From Hemibagrus wyckioides (lineage: Eukaryota; Chordata; Actinopteri; Siluriformes; Bagridae): DNA of 64,000 bases. Below are positions 49,099 to 60,197 of this stretch, in pieces (the first letter of the stretch is position 1; every line of letters starts with the position of its first letter). The stretch covers positions 14,698,928 through 14,762,927 of the forward strand of contig NC_080711.1 of assembly GCF_019097595.1 (NCBI RefSeq). The letters run 5' to 3'. Position numbers and translations under genes: made by a program. The notes under the pieces are model-generated. The model made no database searches. It saw only the letters and a list, made by a program, of their open reading frames with translations, and was not told the origin of the DNA.

Positions 49099-50517
49099 AT
49101 GTTTCGGATCATGAGAAGATCCTTTCTTTTTCCACACTTCGACCTTTCCTTCACTTTGGTAGAGGTTCATCTCTGTACTTCTTTGTGAATTTCAGTCTGG
49201 CCTTGTGACTCTTTCCTGATGTGTGGTTTTAATTTCGTAGTATGGTCTTTATATTTCTGCTCTGCTTCTTTAAACAGTGGATTATGATACCTTCATTCCT
49301 TTTCTGGGTTTGCCTTCACAGCTCTAACGGTGTTTTTTCACCAGCTGCTGTTTTTTTCCTTGGCTGACACTTTTTATTCCTAAATGTTATTACACCAGTG
49401 GTTTCTTTCTTTTTCAGGAAACCCCACGTTGTTGAATTGACTATGCCCAGTGCTTGTGTGATGGCTCTTGATTGATTTTCCCTGTTTTCTCAGCTTCAAA
49501 ATGGCTTGCTTTTCTGGCACGGACAATTCTCTGGTATTTGTGTTAGTTGTAAAAACCAACAGCAAATGCAGTATTTATAGGTGAAACCTATGACTTAAAT
49601 TAAGAGCAAACCTGCAGAGATGTTAATTATTTCAGCAGACATCTGAGCAACAAGAAACAGCTGTCGGTCTCATGATCCAATCATTTTGTTACCTTAAAAC
49701 ATGGGTGTGTTCAAATAAAAGGTACCTTATTCTAAGTTGTTTCACACATCTAGATCCAAATGTCTGTAAATAATCTATCATGTAATATTCATCTTTTGAT
49801 CTCAAACCCAAATGTCTTCAGTGTATAGCAAAAACAAAAGAATTGGTCTTGTTCCAATACTTTCAGGTAGAATTGTGTCTTTCTGACTACTGTATTTACA
49901 TTTATTTTGGATTTGCAGGCAAGCACCACTATTTAAATCAATTGTGTGTAGCTATAGGATGCCTGTAACATAGAGGGTTAGCATAGGATAACATGAAAAC
50001 AGGCTGAGTAGCTTTACTCTGGATCAATTGCAGGAGTTCAATAGAGAGATTTCAGCCTGAACAAGCACCAGTGTGACCTACAGAGATAGAAATTCTCATC
50101 ATGCTATAGAGAAGAAGCTGCATGAATGAGTATGGTGAGCAGTATGAGCAGAGAATTATTATCCAGAAATAGGCCAAGGGGTTAATAATAGTTTGCTTGT
50201 GCTGTAAACCAACACTCGCTCATGTTGTGACGCTGAAAACCAGAGTACTTCATAATACAGTAGGGAATGTTCTTATAAAGGGCCCCAAAGGGTTAGGATG
50301 TTTTGATAAGATGAGATTGGGACACATTGTTCTGTTCCACTGAGCTGGAGAAGTTACAGAATATCCAATGGGTAAATAGTTGCTTTAACAGGCAAAAGTA
50401 TAATAGGCCTCAATGTCCAGTAGGTCACTGAAAAGAATGGCGTGCTGATAGGAAGTGTTGTACCATAACATGGTCTATTTTTTTAGAATAGAAGTATTTG
50501 AAAACAGTGGAAAATGT

Positions 50518-50519
<2 letters not shown>

Positions 50520-50549
<30 letters not shown>
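50520..50549 (+). repeat. (GT)n microsatellite
   Basis: About 15 GT units lie in the intergenic region. Confidence 0.9.
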
Positions 50550-50550
<1 letters not shown>

Positions 50551-50689
50551 TCTACTTTGCTCCTAGGGATAGTATAACCAAAAAACAAAGATGCCTAAGC
50601 AGGGCAGAGGAAGCAAAGCCTGGGAACACACACTGTAGTTACTCAGCAGGATGAAATACATACCCATGAGAACAAAAAGCCTTTGTTTT

Positions 50690-50890
50690 GTCATATATAC
50701 ATTACAGTACAGTGAAATTATTTTCTTCACACTTTCCAGCTTTGGAAATTGGGGTCAGAGCACAGGGTCAGCCATTATACAGCCCCCCTGAGGCAGAGAG
50801 GGTTAAGGGTTTTGCTCAAGGGTCCAACAGTGGCAGTTTGGAAACACTGGGGCTTGAACACCAATCTTTAAATCAACAACCTCGAGCACT
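50690..50890 (-). repeat. SINE (family C-related)
   Basis: The plus strand reads gttaagggttttgctcaagg gtccaacagtggcag and ggggcttgaacacc, the complement of the family C body and box B region. The tail (cattacagtacagtgaaatt) lies at the left. Confidence 0.6.
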
Positions 50891-50899
50891 ATGGCATTG

Positions 50900-52480
50900 A
50901 AAACAGTATACAGTGTTTGATACTGATAAAACAATACTGATACGATGTCATATGAATGTGTTTGAGGGCAAAGTGTTAGAACATGGGGAAAGTGTAAATA
51001 CGTGACTCATATTCAAAAAAAAAAAAAAAGGCACACCACTATTATACTGATTACAGTCAACAGCCTTTATCTATTGACTATCTATGTCTAGTTGTGGCAA
51101 TATGGAATTATTGGAAACATGCTTATTATTTATGTTTCAATGGGTTATTGCATGTCATTATTCATACTGGAAAAAAAAACCCCATTGTCATAACATAACG
51201 CGAATGTCAATTGTTTTTATTTTCTCCGCGTTATGAAACTTATGCAATCAACAGGATCAGATAGGCGCTGATAAAACTCTAATGAACAATGTATGACATT
51301 ATTAGCAGGAATAAGGAAAAGAATGATTGCATTTGATTGCAGACTCTTTTTGCAGAATACCCTTTTAGGTAATCATTTCTGGCTTGATGAATTTATGCAA
51401 AATGTAGAACTGGGGAAATGTTTTGTTCTGATATTCCCACCAAAACTCCAAGAGTTAAAAAAAAAAAAAGACTGTAGGATTTCCAGTAGGAAGACGTTTT
51501 AATTGGTCATTTCTTCCAGAACATTTATTGCACAAGTCCTTACAGTTATTACAGCAATCAGATTCTAGTAATAAACATATCAGGCTACTTTTTTTTTTTT
51601 AATAGTTAATCATGTACAGCCAGAGCCTCGCCTTCGACCTCAGGTGATTGGGTGTGCTCTGTAGCAGTGATGAGTGGGTCATGGCTTCTCATTTTAGCTA
51701 AAAGCCTCTGAAGAGAAAGTCAAATGCATGAACAGGTATCACAATTGACACAGAGTCCCACTTCCTTTTTCATCAGAGAATGACCTTAACTAAATTGAAC
51801 ACAATGCATGTATGAGGTTATAGTCAAGTTCCTCAATCATTAGCGTGGTTTCCATTCACCTGTTTTTATGCAAAGTACATTTTTGAATAAGAACAACCAA
51901 GAAAATTTGTTCTTGGAAGAGATCACAGCCTGGAAAAATGTAGTATGAAGAAGCCCCAAGTCCCTAAAATTCTTTCACTGGCTTGGAAAATATTGCTTTA
52001 TTTACTTTTTTTATTTGCTTTATTTTGTGATTTATTTACTTTTGCTTTTTGGAGAGTTACACTGGGTCCATTTCAGGTAAGGCTTATGGTTTACTGCTAC
52101 TGTGTATAAATAAAGCTACTTTTATAGGAAGAAGAAGAGAACGGCAGTGCTGGGAACTCATGGTTTCCTGGTTCCAAGTCAATCTATCTGGTATGATGTT
52201 GTAACCTCAACAAGGAAGCATGTCTAATTCTGGAAACAGATTTAGTATTAAATATTTAATATCACAGTACATCATATGACATGTAAAAATATCGCTGGAA
52301 CTCAACTTTTTTAAGACAAGAGAAAGAGACAAGAATATACAAGACTTTTAATGGAATATGAGCAGAGCTTTAGTAGATTTGTGCAAATAGTCATGGAGTT
52401 GTGTTGTCTGAGCGAGCAGAGTACTGGATTATACTTTATACGCAACTTGTACTGACACCTTTGATGGCCTGTGCAGAGGT
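50900..52480. other. Intergenic stretch without recognised features
   Basis: AT-rich sequence with short A or T runs. I see no gene, no repeat family I can name, and no regulatory motif. Confidence 0.6.
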
Positions 52481-52484
52481 TGAA

Positions 52485-52780
52485 AGGTCAATTCAATTCA
52501 AGTCAAGAAGGTTTATTGTCATTTCAACCACATATAGCTGACGCAGTACATAGTGAAATGAAACAACGTTTCTCCAGGACCCTGGTGCTACATAAACATA
52601 CAACATAAAGATCAAATACAAAAAAAAACAACACAGAGCTAGGACCAAGGTTTATGTCCTAGCCACATAAAGTGGTGCAAACAGAGCAAAGACAATACAG
52701 TGGAAAAACAGTAGGTACAACACAAAAACGAGACACTTGGCGCCGAAAGAAAAAGAACGTGTAGTGAAATGTAAAAAAAT
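52485..52780 (+). repeat. Interspersed repeat, family E
   Basis: It starts aggtcaattcaattcaagtc and continues tttattgtcatttcaaccac, then gaaacaacgtttctccagga. This is a commonly dispersed teleost repeat, perhaps a LINE-derived 3' end. A short A-rich stretch lies within. Confidence 0.55.
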
Positions 52781-53426
52781 TATATGGAATAAAAATGAAA
52801 TGATTTACAGAGTAGCAGCGGTTGAGGTCATGGACAGATGTGTGACTATGACATGACTAGTTTTATTTATGCTGAGTTACAGAACAGGAAGTATGAGGCA
52901 ATACTATAAGTCAATTTACAAGAAGACCAAATCATTCTGTTTAAAAATATAATTAGTGACAGAGAAATGACTAGGAAATAAAATTACAGACTAAATGTTC
53001 TGACAGTTCAGCTATTCCTATCCTAAGGTGCATTCTGTGCTTACAAACGTCCTGTCAAGCAGCTAACACGACAGAATAGTAACACTTTTTAAGACTTCTT
53101 GTTTGTGTTTAGTTTTTGTAGTTGTGATTCATGTTACTACTTTTGTCCAGCACTGTGAACTGCATGGAATAAACATAAACATTTGTCCAATAAGCTTTAA
53201 AATGTCTGGTTTTGTTTCATTGAATTTTTTTTAAATTGCCAGTGAAACCAGTGAAAATAAAATTAAAATAACAAAACAACAAGCCTGTGAAAACTGATCT
53301 AAAGCCAGTAATCTTGTGGCAATGTTCTGGTTCATAGGGAAGTCATCAGTTTAATATTTTGTGTAAATGCTTTCCAAAAAGGTTAGTGGCAAAAATAATC
53401 CAAGATAAAATATATAAAGGACAACT

Positions 53427-53429
<3 letters not shown>

Positions 53430-53503
<74 letters not shown>
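53430..53503 (+). repeat. (TA)n microsatellite
   Basis: About 35 TA units. They appear to replace the far end of the Tc1 remnant at 53505-53771. Confidence 0.9.
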
Positions 53504-53504
<1 letters not shown>

Positions 53505-53508
<4 letters not shown>

Positions 53509-53771
53509 GGACATGCTGACATGTCAGAGTTAGAAATAATGATTTTGATGGAAATGATGAATGTTTTCTTCAAACTTTTCATCAAAACAAAACAAAAAAA
53601 CACCTTTTGCAGCAATTACAGCCTGGGCATTCTAGCTGTCAATTTCTCAAGATAATCTGATGAGATTTCACCCCATGCTTCCTGGAGCATCTCCCACAAG
53701 ATGGATTGGCTGATGGAGTCTTCCTCCAAAGCTGAAACATGCAAGTGATCCCAAACTTTTGAGTGGTAGTG
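53505..53771 (-). mobile_element. Tc1-like transposon 3'-end remnant
   Basis: The right terminus is cccaaacttttgagtggtagtg, followed by TA. The minus strand reads QSILWEMLQEAWGEISSDYL followed by EKLTARMPRL, the transposase C-terminus. The other terminus is not visible. Confidence 0.7.
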
Positions 53772-53944
53772 TACATATATATATATATAAAAAACTCATT
53801 TGTCCTGAAATATTTGCTTTGCCATGAAAGTACATGACAGAAACAGAAAAACAGGAAGGAGTAAGTATTATTACTGCATGTGTTCTGTTCTTTATCAGAT
53901 TCCATGGAAAATCAGATTTTTTTTTTTTTTTTTAAACTAAATTT

Positions 53945-54060
53945 ACATTTACAGTCATCGTCCACATCATTAGGAACATGCTGATGTGTACATATTCATG
54001 TGGCAGCAGCACAATGTATAAAATCATGCAGATACAGGTCAAGGTTCTGATTTGTTATCA
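53945..54060 (+). mobile_element. Tc1-like transposon 5' fragment
   Basis: It has catgctgatgtgtacatatt, catgtggcagcagcacaatg and taaaatcatgcagatacagg blocks, which I recognise as the untranslated 5' part of a fish Tc1-like lineage. No transposase follows. Confidence 0.45.
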
Positions 54061-54523
54061 GAAATAATAAAAACTTTAAACTTTAACTTTTAACCAATCA
54101 ATAAAATGTAAGCAGTCGATCAAGTAAAAGAATAAAATGTGGTGAGATTCAAAGCATTAAGCAAAAGAAAAAAAAGAAAATAAGTCTTTCTCACAGAAAT
54201 GCTGACAGAAACCTCAGTATCCATATTTACATATATCCTTTGCTAGTGGACTGGGTCAGATGAGAAGCTGAAGTCACCATTTTCCGTTCACAGAAGATCG
54301 TGCAGTGATAAGCTAACTATAGTCTGCTGAGCAGTTCATGGTTATTTCTCCCAAAACACAGAAGTCATTCTCAGAACAGCAGGTTTCTTAAGTGTCTGTC
54401 CTTCATTTGACACCTTGGTCAGGCTAGAGAGATATGAAAGCACCATTCGGTATTAAAACTGCTGAATCGGCAAGAATTTTATTCATAAGAATAGATCGTC
54501 ACTGTGGATCCTGCAAGTGAGCT

Positions 54524-54528
54524 AACGA

Positions 54529-54572
<44 letters not shown>

Positions 54573-54575
54573 ATG

Positions 54576-54630
<55 letters not shown>
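54524..54630 (+). repeat. Compound (GAAA)n-(GT)n microsatellite
   Basis: About 12 GAAA units run directly into about 25 GT units with a short GTAT interruption. Confidence 0.95.
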
Positions 54631-54634
<4 letters not shown>

Positions 54635-55001
54635 GCGCCGCTTCTAACTTTGACATGTCAGCACAACTCCTTTTTACAGGAACAAGAAAAATTAGCAAGC
54701 CTCATGGTGACTTTCCTTATGGTTGTGTGCTAGTCCTATTCCTGTAAAGTCAGAGAACAGGAAGGTGTTGGTAGACTGAATATACAAATAAGAGGAAGGT
54801 AGTTAATCACTTCCGAAACCCCACTGTGAGACAAGGAACTTACAGTTAATGTGGTCTTCTATGGAAGAGATAAGGGATGATAAAACATAAATAATTATTC
54901 ATTGTATCAGATTATCACCAGATGCGTTAGAGATGTCATGTTTCTTCCCCTTAGTAAAGGAGTGTCTGCCTCTCAGTTTCATGGCTGTAGCTCCATTGAG
55001 G

Positions 55002-55240
55002 TCCCTGGTGGTCTAGTGGAAGGATCCACTGCCCTCAACCTCCCTTCCATGGCTTAGGCTCAATCCTTGGGCAGGCAACCAACCCACCCCTGGGGGGTTA
55101 ACTCTTAGTGCAGGTCCCAGGCTCAGATAAAATGGAAGGGTTGTGTCAGGAAGGGCATCCAGTTTTGAAACCTGTGCCAACATCAGAATACGCAGATTGG
55201 ATGATCTTCTGAGCAGGGAGCAGCCAAAGGACAACAACAA
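55002..55240 (+). repeat. tRNA-Glu-derived SINE (family A), best head
   Basis: It starts tccctggtggtctagtggaa, essentially the tRNA-Glu 5' sequence. The body follows: gttaactcttagtgcaggtc, gtcaggaagggcatccagtt and gagcagggagcagccaaagg, ending acaacaacaa. Confidence 0.8.
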
Positions 55241-55619
55241 ATGTTGTAGATCCATTTTCTGTGGAACAGCCATGATTCGCCCTATGCCAAAATACCTTAA
55301 GCAACTGCTTAGACCAGCAATAGGGGGCTCCACCAAAAACAAAAAGACAAAAAGAATCGTTTTTGAGGAATAATGCCTGAGAAGGAATTTTGGTTCAGAA
55401 ACGAATTAAGGGTGGGATGGCATGATGTGGCCTGGCATTAAACAAAAATCATTACCACCATTAATACCTCTCTATACTATTGTATTCCTATAATACCACA
55501 GCGATTACCATTTTGTACGTCTTCAAAGAGCCATACACTAAGGCTATTCATTTTAGTCTATTTATCAGTTTAAAGGTAATATGATTAAATAAATAATTTC
55601 TACAGTGTGTAATACTATG

Positions 55620-55940
55620 CACTGACTTCAACCCCACTGAACACATTAGGGATGAACACACCAGGCGCCAATGTCTGACCTCACTAATGGCTCCCTGAGG
55701 ACAAATCCCCTCGGACACATTCCAAAGTCTAATGTAAAACCTGTCACCAGGAACACCCGAGTGGGATATATTAAGTAAGTAACTGAGCTAAAGTTAATGT
55801 GTTGGAAGCAAGAAACATGGTTCTGAGTGACTTGAAGAATGGACAAATTGTGATGGTTAGAAAACTGGGTCAGAGTATGTCCAAAACAGCATGGGTTGTG
55901 TATGCAGTGGTTTGTACCTACCAAAAGTGGTCTGGATGCA
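55620..55940 (+). mobile_element. Tc1-like transposase remnants
   Basis: Near 55810-55940 the + strand reads VLSDLKNGQIVMVRKLGQSM and then SKTAWVVYAVVCTYQKWSG, an HTH fragment of a Tc1 transposase. Near 55627-55690 it reads DFNPTEHIRDEHTRRQCLTS, a C-terminal type fragment. The order is reversed relative to an intact gene, so this is a rearranged or composite remnant. Confidence 0.55.
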
Positions 55941-56284
55941 TGTGAGTTGTGTCACTTACCTGGGTAAAAGATCATGCCAGAATGCATAGTGTGAAAGAAG
56001 GCAAGCTTTAGTGTTGCTCTGAATAGAGTGAAGCTGTGTCCTGGCATTCATGTATACATGTACCATCTACAAGTACCATGTACTTAGTATGTAGCCTTTA
56101 GGACTACTTCACAATTGTGCTGATTGTGTGAGTGGGTGTAAACTGGTGGATGTGGTACGCTGACCAGAGTTGGTTTTAAAAAAGCATAGTCACTAAAAAA
56201 TTTTGTTTACCACTGAATTTAGAGTAAAGAATTGTAGTACAGAATAGCAGCCTTTCATAAGCAAAATAGGGGGAACAACTGAAT

Positions 56285-56605
56285 TCTATTAAGGCACAGT
56301 GGCACAGATGCCATCTTAAGAGTTTCATGCTGAATTTGGGTTGCTGTGTATAGAGTTTCTGTTCTCCCTCTATCCCTGGGATTCTTCCAGAACCCTTTGG
56401 TTTCCTTCCACCTTCCAGAAACACAGCAGTTACCCCAAGGTATGGACGAGTGTGTGAATGTGTGTACACATGGTGACCTTGAATGAACTGGCATCCCATC
56501 CAGAGTGTATTCCTACCTCATTCCTGGTGTTCGTGTTATACACACTGGATCCACTATTTCCCTGATCAGGATAAAATGTTACTGGAAGTGAGTGAAAATA
56601 AATAT
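56285..56605 (+). repeat. SINE-like repeat, family B
   Basis: It starts near aaggcacagtggcacagatg and has gtttctgttctccctctatc, tttggtttccttccaccttc and ggcatcccatccagagtgta, then the tail gatcaggataaaatgttact. Confidence 0.6.
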
Positions 56606-56609
56606 AAGA

Positions 56610-57360
56610 CAAACATGGTTGTTGCTCTTCAACACTGACAAATTCCTCACAGCAAGTGTGCAGAAAAAGTTCAGAAATCAACATGTGGAAAGGTGAACTA
56701 AGCTACAGAATGAATCACTGCAACATTTTATACTAAACAGCAAAGAAAAGAGTGTGAAAGTACACATTACTTGGTGTATTTTGGGCCTGTGGTCTGTGAG
56801 GTTAAATGTTTTGAAATACTGCTAAATTAAATATCTTTCTGAGTAATTCTTCTACTACCACAGTAACATAAGTACATGGGTACAAGATTCCAAACGTTTT
56901 CTAATGCAATCCGTGATGTGTAGGCCAGTGCACATATTTGATATATGTTGCTTTGGGCATCTCTGTTCCAGCTGATGAAACTCTATCAATTCTATATAGT
57001 AAGTACAGTATACTGTGTATGTCTATCTCCATCTCGTTAAACACATAGGCCATATAAGATGAATTACTGGAAATCTGAATCATGTCAGTGACTGCTACAG
57101 TGTCCATCTTTGTGTAGTCAAGATCTGTGATGCATGCTGACTTGGCCCTGATTTAGTATTAGTCACACATCCCATGGTAATATGTGTCTGTGTGTGTTAA
57201 TTAGCCGTGTGTGAGTGTGTGTGTGGTAGGGCGGTCTGTTCTTCTTGTAAATGGCAACAATTACTAGACCTTTTTCTCCAATTTTTCAGTATCTAATATA
57301 GTAACCAGCCAAAAGCTGACTGCTGAGCTGTTCAACTGTACAATTATGTTAGTGATGGCA

Positions 57361-57423
<63 letters not shown>

Positions 57424-58099
57424 AAGGCAAATCCTAACAAAAGCAAGAAGAATTGTATCCAGGTTTTAAAACCCCACTATTGGAAAAACCCTGAACATTC
57501 AACATATTAACATATCAAATTAATGGTGTGTGTGTGTATGTGTTTGGGTGTGTCCTCTAATTAGGTGCCATTGTTTTCTACTCTCAGGCAGTAGACAGTA
57601 TTTAACAGTGCTATTTCACCCAGATGTGCGATTGGAGAGAGGCCAAGACATGCGTATAAACAAGCATGCTGAGAAGTACCATCTATTTCCAGAAAGTCAA
57701 GTATTATTGTCTTAGTAACACTTTGGAAGCATGTAATGATGCTTCTAAAGATGCATGTGAACTATTTTGAGAGTAGATGCTCCTGAAAACTTAGTGTCAA
57801 TAAGAAAGGGGAACTGAAACAGGCCGGTTGTTTCAGAAGAAACTGAACTAAAGAGAATCAGGTAGTTAACACTGAAAAGCCAATATTCCAGCTACACACC
57901 ACGGGAAAGTTTAACTCTATTTTGAAAAGATGAACAGGACTTTCCATGTCCGAGACGTCTGCATAGTACAATGACACAGAGAGGACATGCACCACTTTCT
58001 ACTGCAACAGCTTCTGTAGTTCTGACAGTTTATACTTTGGGTGAGGAGCGTGTTGAAGTTTAAACATGGGTGGAAAGGAGCATATACATGGTATATACA

Positions 58100-58132
<33 letters not shown>

Positions 58133-59410
58133 TTTTTTACCGCAGCCATGAGGACGGGTTGCGGCATGAAACGAGTTACTTTGCTTTGCTTATCACCCGC
58201 ATGAATAATGCAAACAGTGAGGTGTAGTATTTCCGAGACTTGCTGATTAACATTTATGTGTTATAGAGTTAATCATTTGCATTGAACAAACGTGACATGT
58301 GGCTTGGGAATAAGGAAAGAATGGTATCAGAGTTATACAAAGCAGTTCACGTAAGCAGAGTGTGTCACAGGAACCAGCTGTGCTGGTTCAGGGAAGATCC
58401 ACCTCTTTCAGTGTCAGTTAGTTGTTTCATGTTTGCCTTAACTTAATTTAGCATTGCTCATTATTAAAGCTGCTATAAGTGGAATTTAATGGCTATTTAT
58501 TCTTTGTGGTCACTATTCATTAGAATTGCAAACTAAACATTTCACATGCAAACATTTAACAGAACATTTCAGTGTCAGCTGTGGCGCTTGTACCAAATTG
58601 CAGCAACAAATATCTGTCAATCTGTGACATTTGCGGATGATTTTTTATTTTTTATTTTTATTTTTTCCCCGAATAACCACTTTAGCAATGCAGACTGAAA
58701 TCAATGTCTCATTATATATAATAATAACCTTACTTCTGAATGAAAACCAGCCTTCTGAATGGCTGTATTGATTCACATGAATTATCTGCACTGTACTGTG
58801 TTAGTAGCTGAGCATAGTACAACTTGTTTCTGAAGAAACAGGATCCTCGAATGTCCGTCATATAGGTTTCATTTTCAATAGAAATTGTAAGGTTCTAGTA
58901 CATAATGTGCTAAAATACACACACACACACACACACACACCACAGACACACATACACACACTTGATCACTGATAATAGGAAATAAATCTCATTTTTGAAG
59001 TATTAGCTGGTTTATATATAGATGATGGTTGAACAGATATCAGTTCAAAAAATTTGCATCAGCTAGCAGCTATTCTGCAGGTGTCTTTGCCAGCTGCTAG
59101 AAAAGTGCTGGTATAAAAAAGTTTATAAATGACCACTATGGTCATTTCTTTTATTACTGATACGGTCTCCCAGCTTGACCAGCTCGACCTGTATCTCGCC
59201 AGCTGTCTCTGGTTTCAACCAAAACCGTTACGACTCATATGTGATAACATCATATAATCTCTAGTCACTTTTATGAATCTTTTTACCTTTATAGCAGCGT
59301 CCAGCCTCATGTGAACAACTTTAACTGCAGTTTCAGTTAAAGTTAGTAAGCAAAGCAAAGTTTAGTTGATTCTTTAAATAAGACTCGTGTTAAACGCCAT
59401 ATTTTATATT
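56610..59410. other. Intergenic stretch upstream of socs3
   Basis: No gene is seen. It contains microsatellites (57361-57426, 58100-58128, 58917-58941) and otherwise AT-rich, unassigned sequence. Confidence 0.6.
57361..57426 (+). repeat. Compound (AAT)n-(AAG)n microsatellite
   Basis: About 11 AAT units run into about 10 AAG units. Confidence 0.95.
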
Positions 59411-59414
59411 TATA

Positions 59415-59541
59415 TTAATGCATTTAGTTATTAATGTGTATGGTTATTAATGCATTTAGTTATTAATGTGTTTAGTTATTAATGCATTTAGTTATTAATG
59501 TGTTTAGTTATTAATGCATTTAGTTACTAATGTATTGAGTT
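59415..59541 (+). repeat. 16-bp minisatellite upstream of socs3
   Basis: About eight units of ttattaatgcatttag / ttattaatgtgtttag alternate at the third quarter (gcat versus gtgt). The array lies about 500-640 bp upstream of the predicted socs3 start. Confidence 0.85.
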
Positions 59542-59830
59542 ATTCACTTGCTTTATTTAGTATTTAGGATTATTAGTTGTGAAGTATCATAACTTCTTGG
59601 AATTCTATTTTTGTTGATTCATTAAAACAAATAAACAAAAATCCAATCTATACAGCTGAGTTTATATGTATAATTTTTATTAGCCACTAAATTGGCGTTT
59701 GATTACACAACCAACTCGTTTCCATGGTAACAGTGAACCCTGTGTTTATTTTTCGGTTGAGAAAAAAAAAAATCCCATGTAAACTTCCTGTAAAAGAGCC
59801 GACTCCCTCACTAGGAGAGGAGGGAGGAGC

Positions 59831-59848
59831 GTGTGTGTGTGTGTGTGC

Positions 59849-59879
<31 letters not shown>

Positions 59880-59885
59880 CGCGAG
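59831..59885 (+). repeat. (GT)n(GC)n alternating purine-pyrimidine tract
   Basis: About 20 GT units with one CG step pass into five or more GC units. The tract lies about 170 bp upstream of the predicted socs3 transcription start and is a candidate left-handed DNA (Z-DNA) former. Confidence 0.85.
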
Positions 59886-60009
59886 AGAAGAGGACGTCCT
59901 GTACCAGGAATTGCAGATTACTGGAACATTGAAATGGAGGCGTGTTCATTGAGTAAGGGCGTGGGAAGAGGTGGGATTGAACGCGCGTACGTAGTAAAAG
60001 AGGCGTGGT

Positions 60010-60018
60010 TTCCGCGAA
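60010..60018 (+). promoter_or_regulatory. STAT-binding GAS element
   Basis: TTCCGCGAA is a perfect TTCN3GAA palindrome, 48 bp upstream of the predicted socs3 start. Mammalian SOCS3 promoters carry a STAT3 site in the same position, through which cytokines induce the gene. A GC-box-like aggcgtgg lies directly upstream (60000-60007). Confidence 0.8.
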
Positions 60019-60024
60019 GATCGG

Positions 60025-60062
60025 TAAATAAAAGGGAGCCGCTCGGAGCGTCGCCTCACTTC
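60025..60062 (+). promoter_or_regulatory. socs3 core promoter (TATA-like box and initiator)
   Basis: A TATA-like taaataaaag (60025-60034) lies about 30 bp before tcacttc (60056-60062), which fits the YYANWYY initiator. The predicted transcription start is the A at 60058. The spacing is right for a TATA-initiator promoter. Confidence 0.65.
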
Positions 60063-60197
60063 AACCACAGGCTGAGACACGCGCGTTTCTCTTCTCGAGA
60101 GTAACCCAGGATTAAATCAGCTCAAGGTTTAGTTTATGGAGTGCTACTGATTTCGCTCTACCTTCAAATAAAAATCCACTACTAAGGACCACTACAG
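60058..60197 (+). other. socs3: socs3 non-coding exon 1 (5'UTR)
   Basis: It runs from the predicted start to the donor gtaaga at 60198. It includes a short upstream frame at 60136-60150 (ATG GAG TGC TAC TGA). SOCS3 genes of vertebrates have a 5' non-coding exon followed by one intron, so this layout fits. Confidence 0.65.

Larger units (their letters stand above)
47955..49880 (-). mobile_element. Tc1-like transposon remnant interrupted by nested insertions
   Basis: The minus strand reads transposase-like stretches: HTH start TRELSVPEKQAILKLRKQGK at about 49380-49545, then SVMAWACMAASGT in the DDE core (about 48378-48415) and LDWPSQSADLN in the C-terminal part (about 48150-48190). Frameshifts and stops abound. 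A SINE and a second element (48443-49098) split the core. The left end is missing, possibly lost at the adjacent fold-back element. Confidence 0.7.

Noticed and set aside
48990..49100. Possible independent tRNA gene at the family C head
   Set aside because: Box B-like sequence is present but it is followed by the SINE body, and the cloverleaf cannot be completed.
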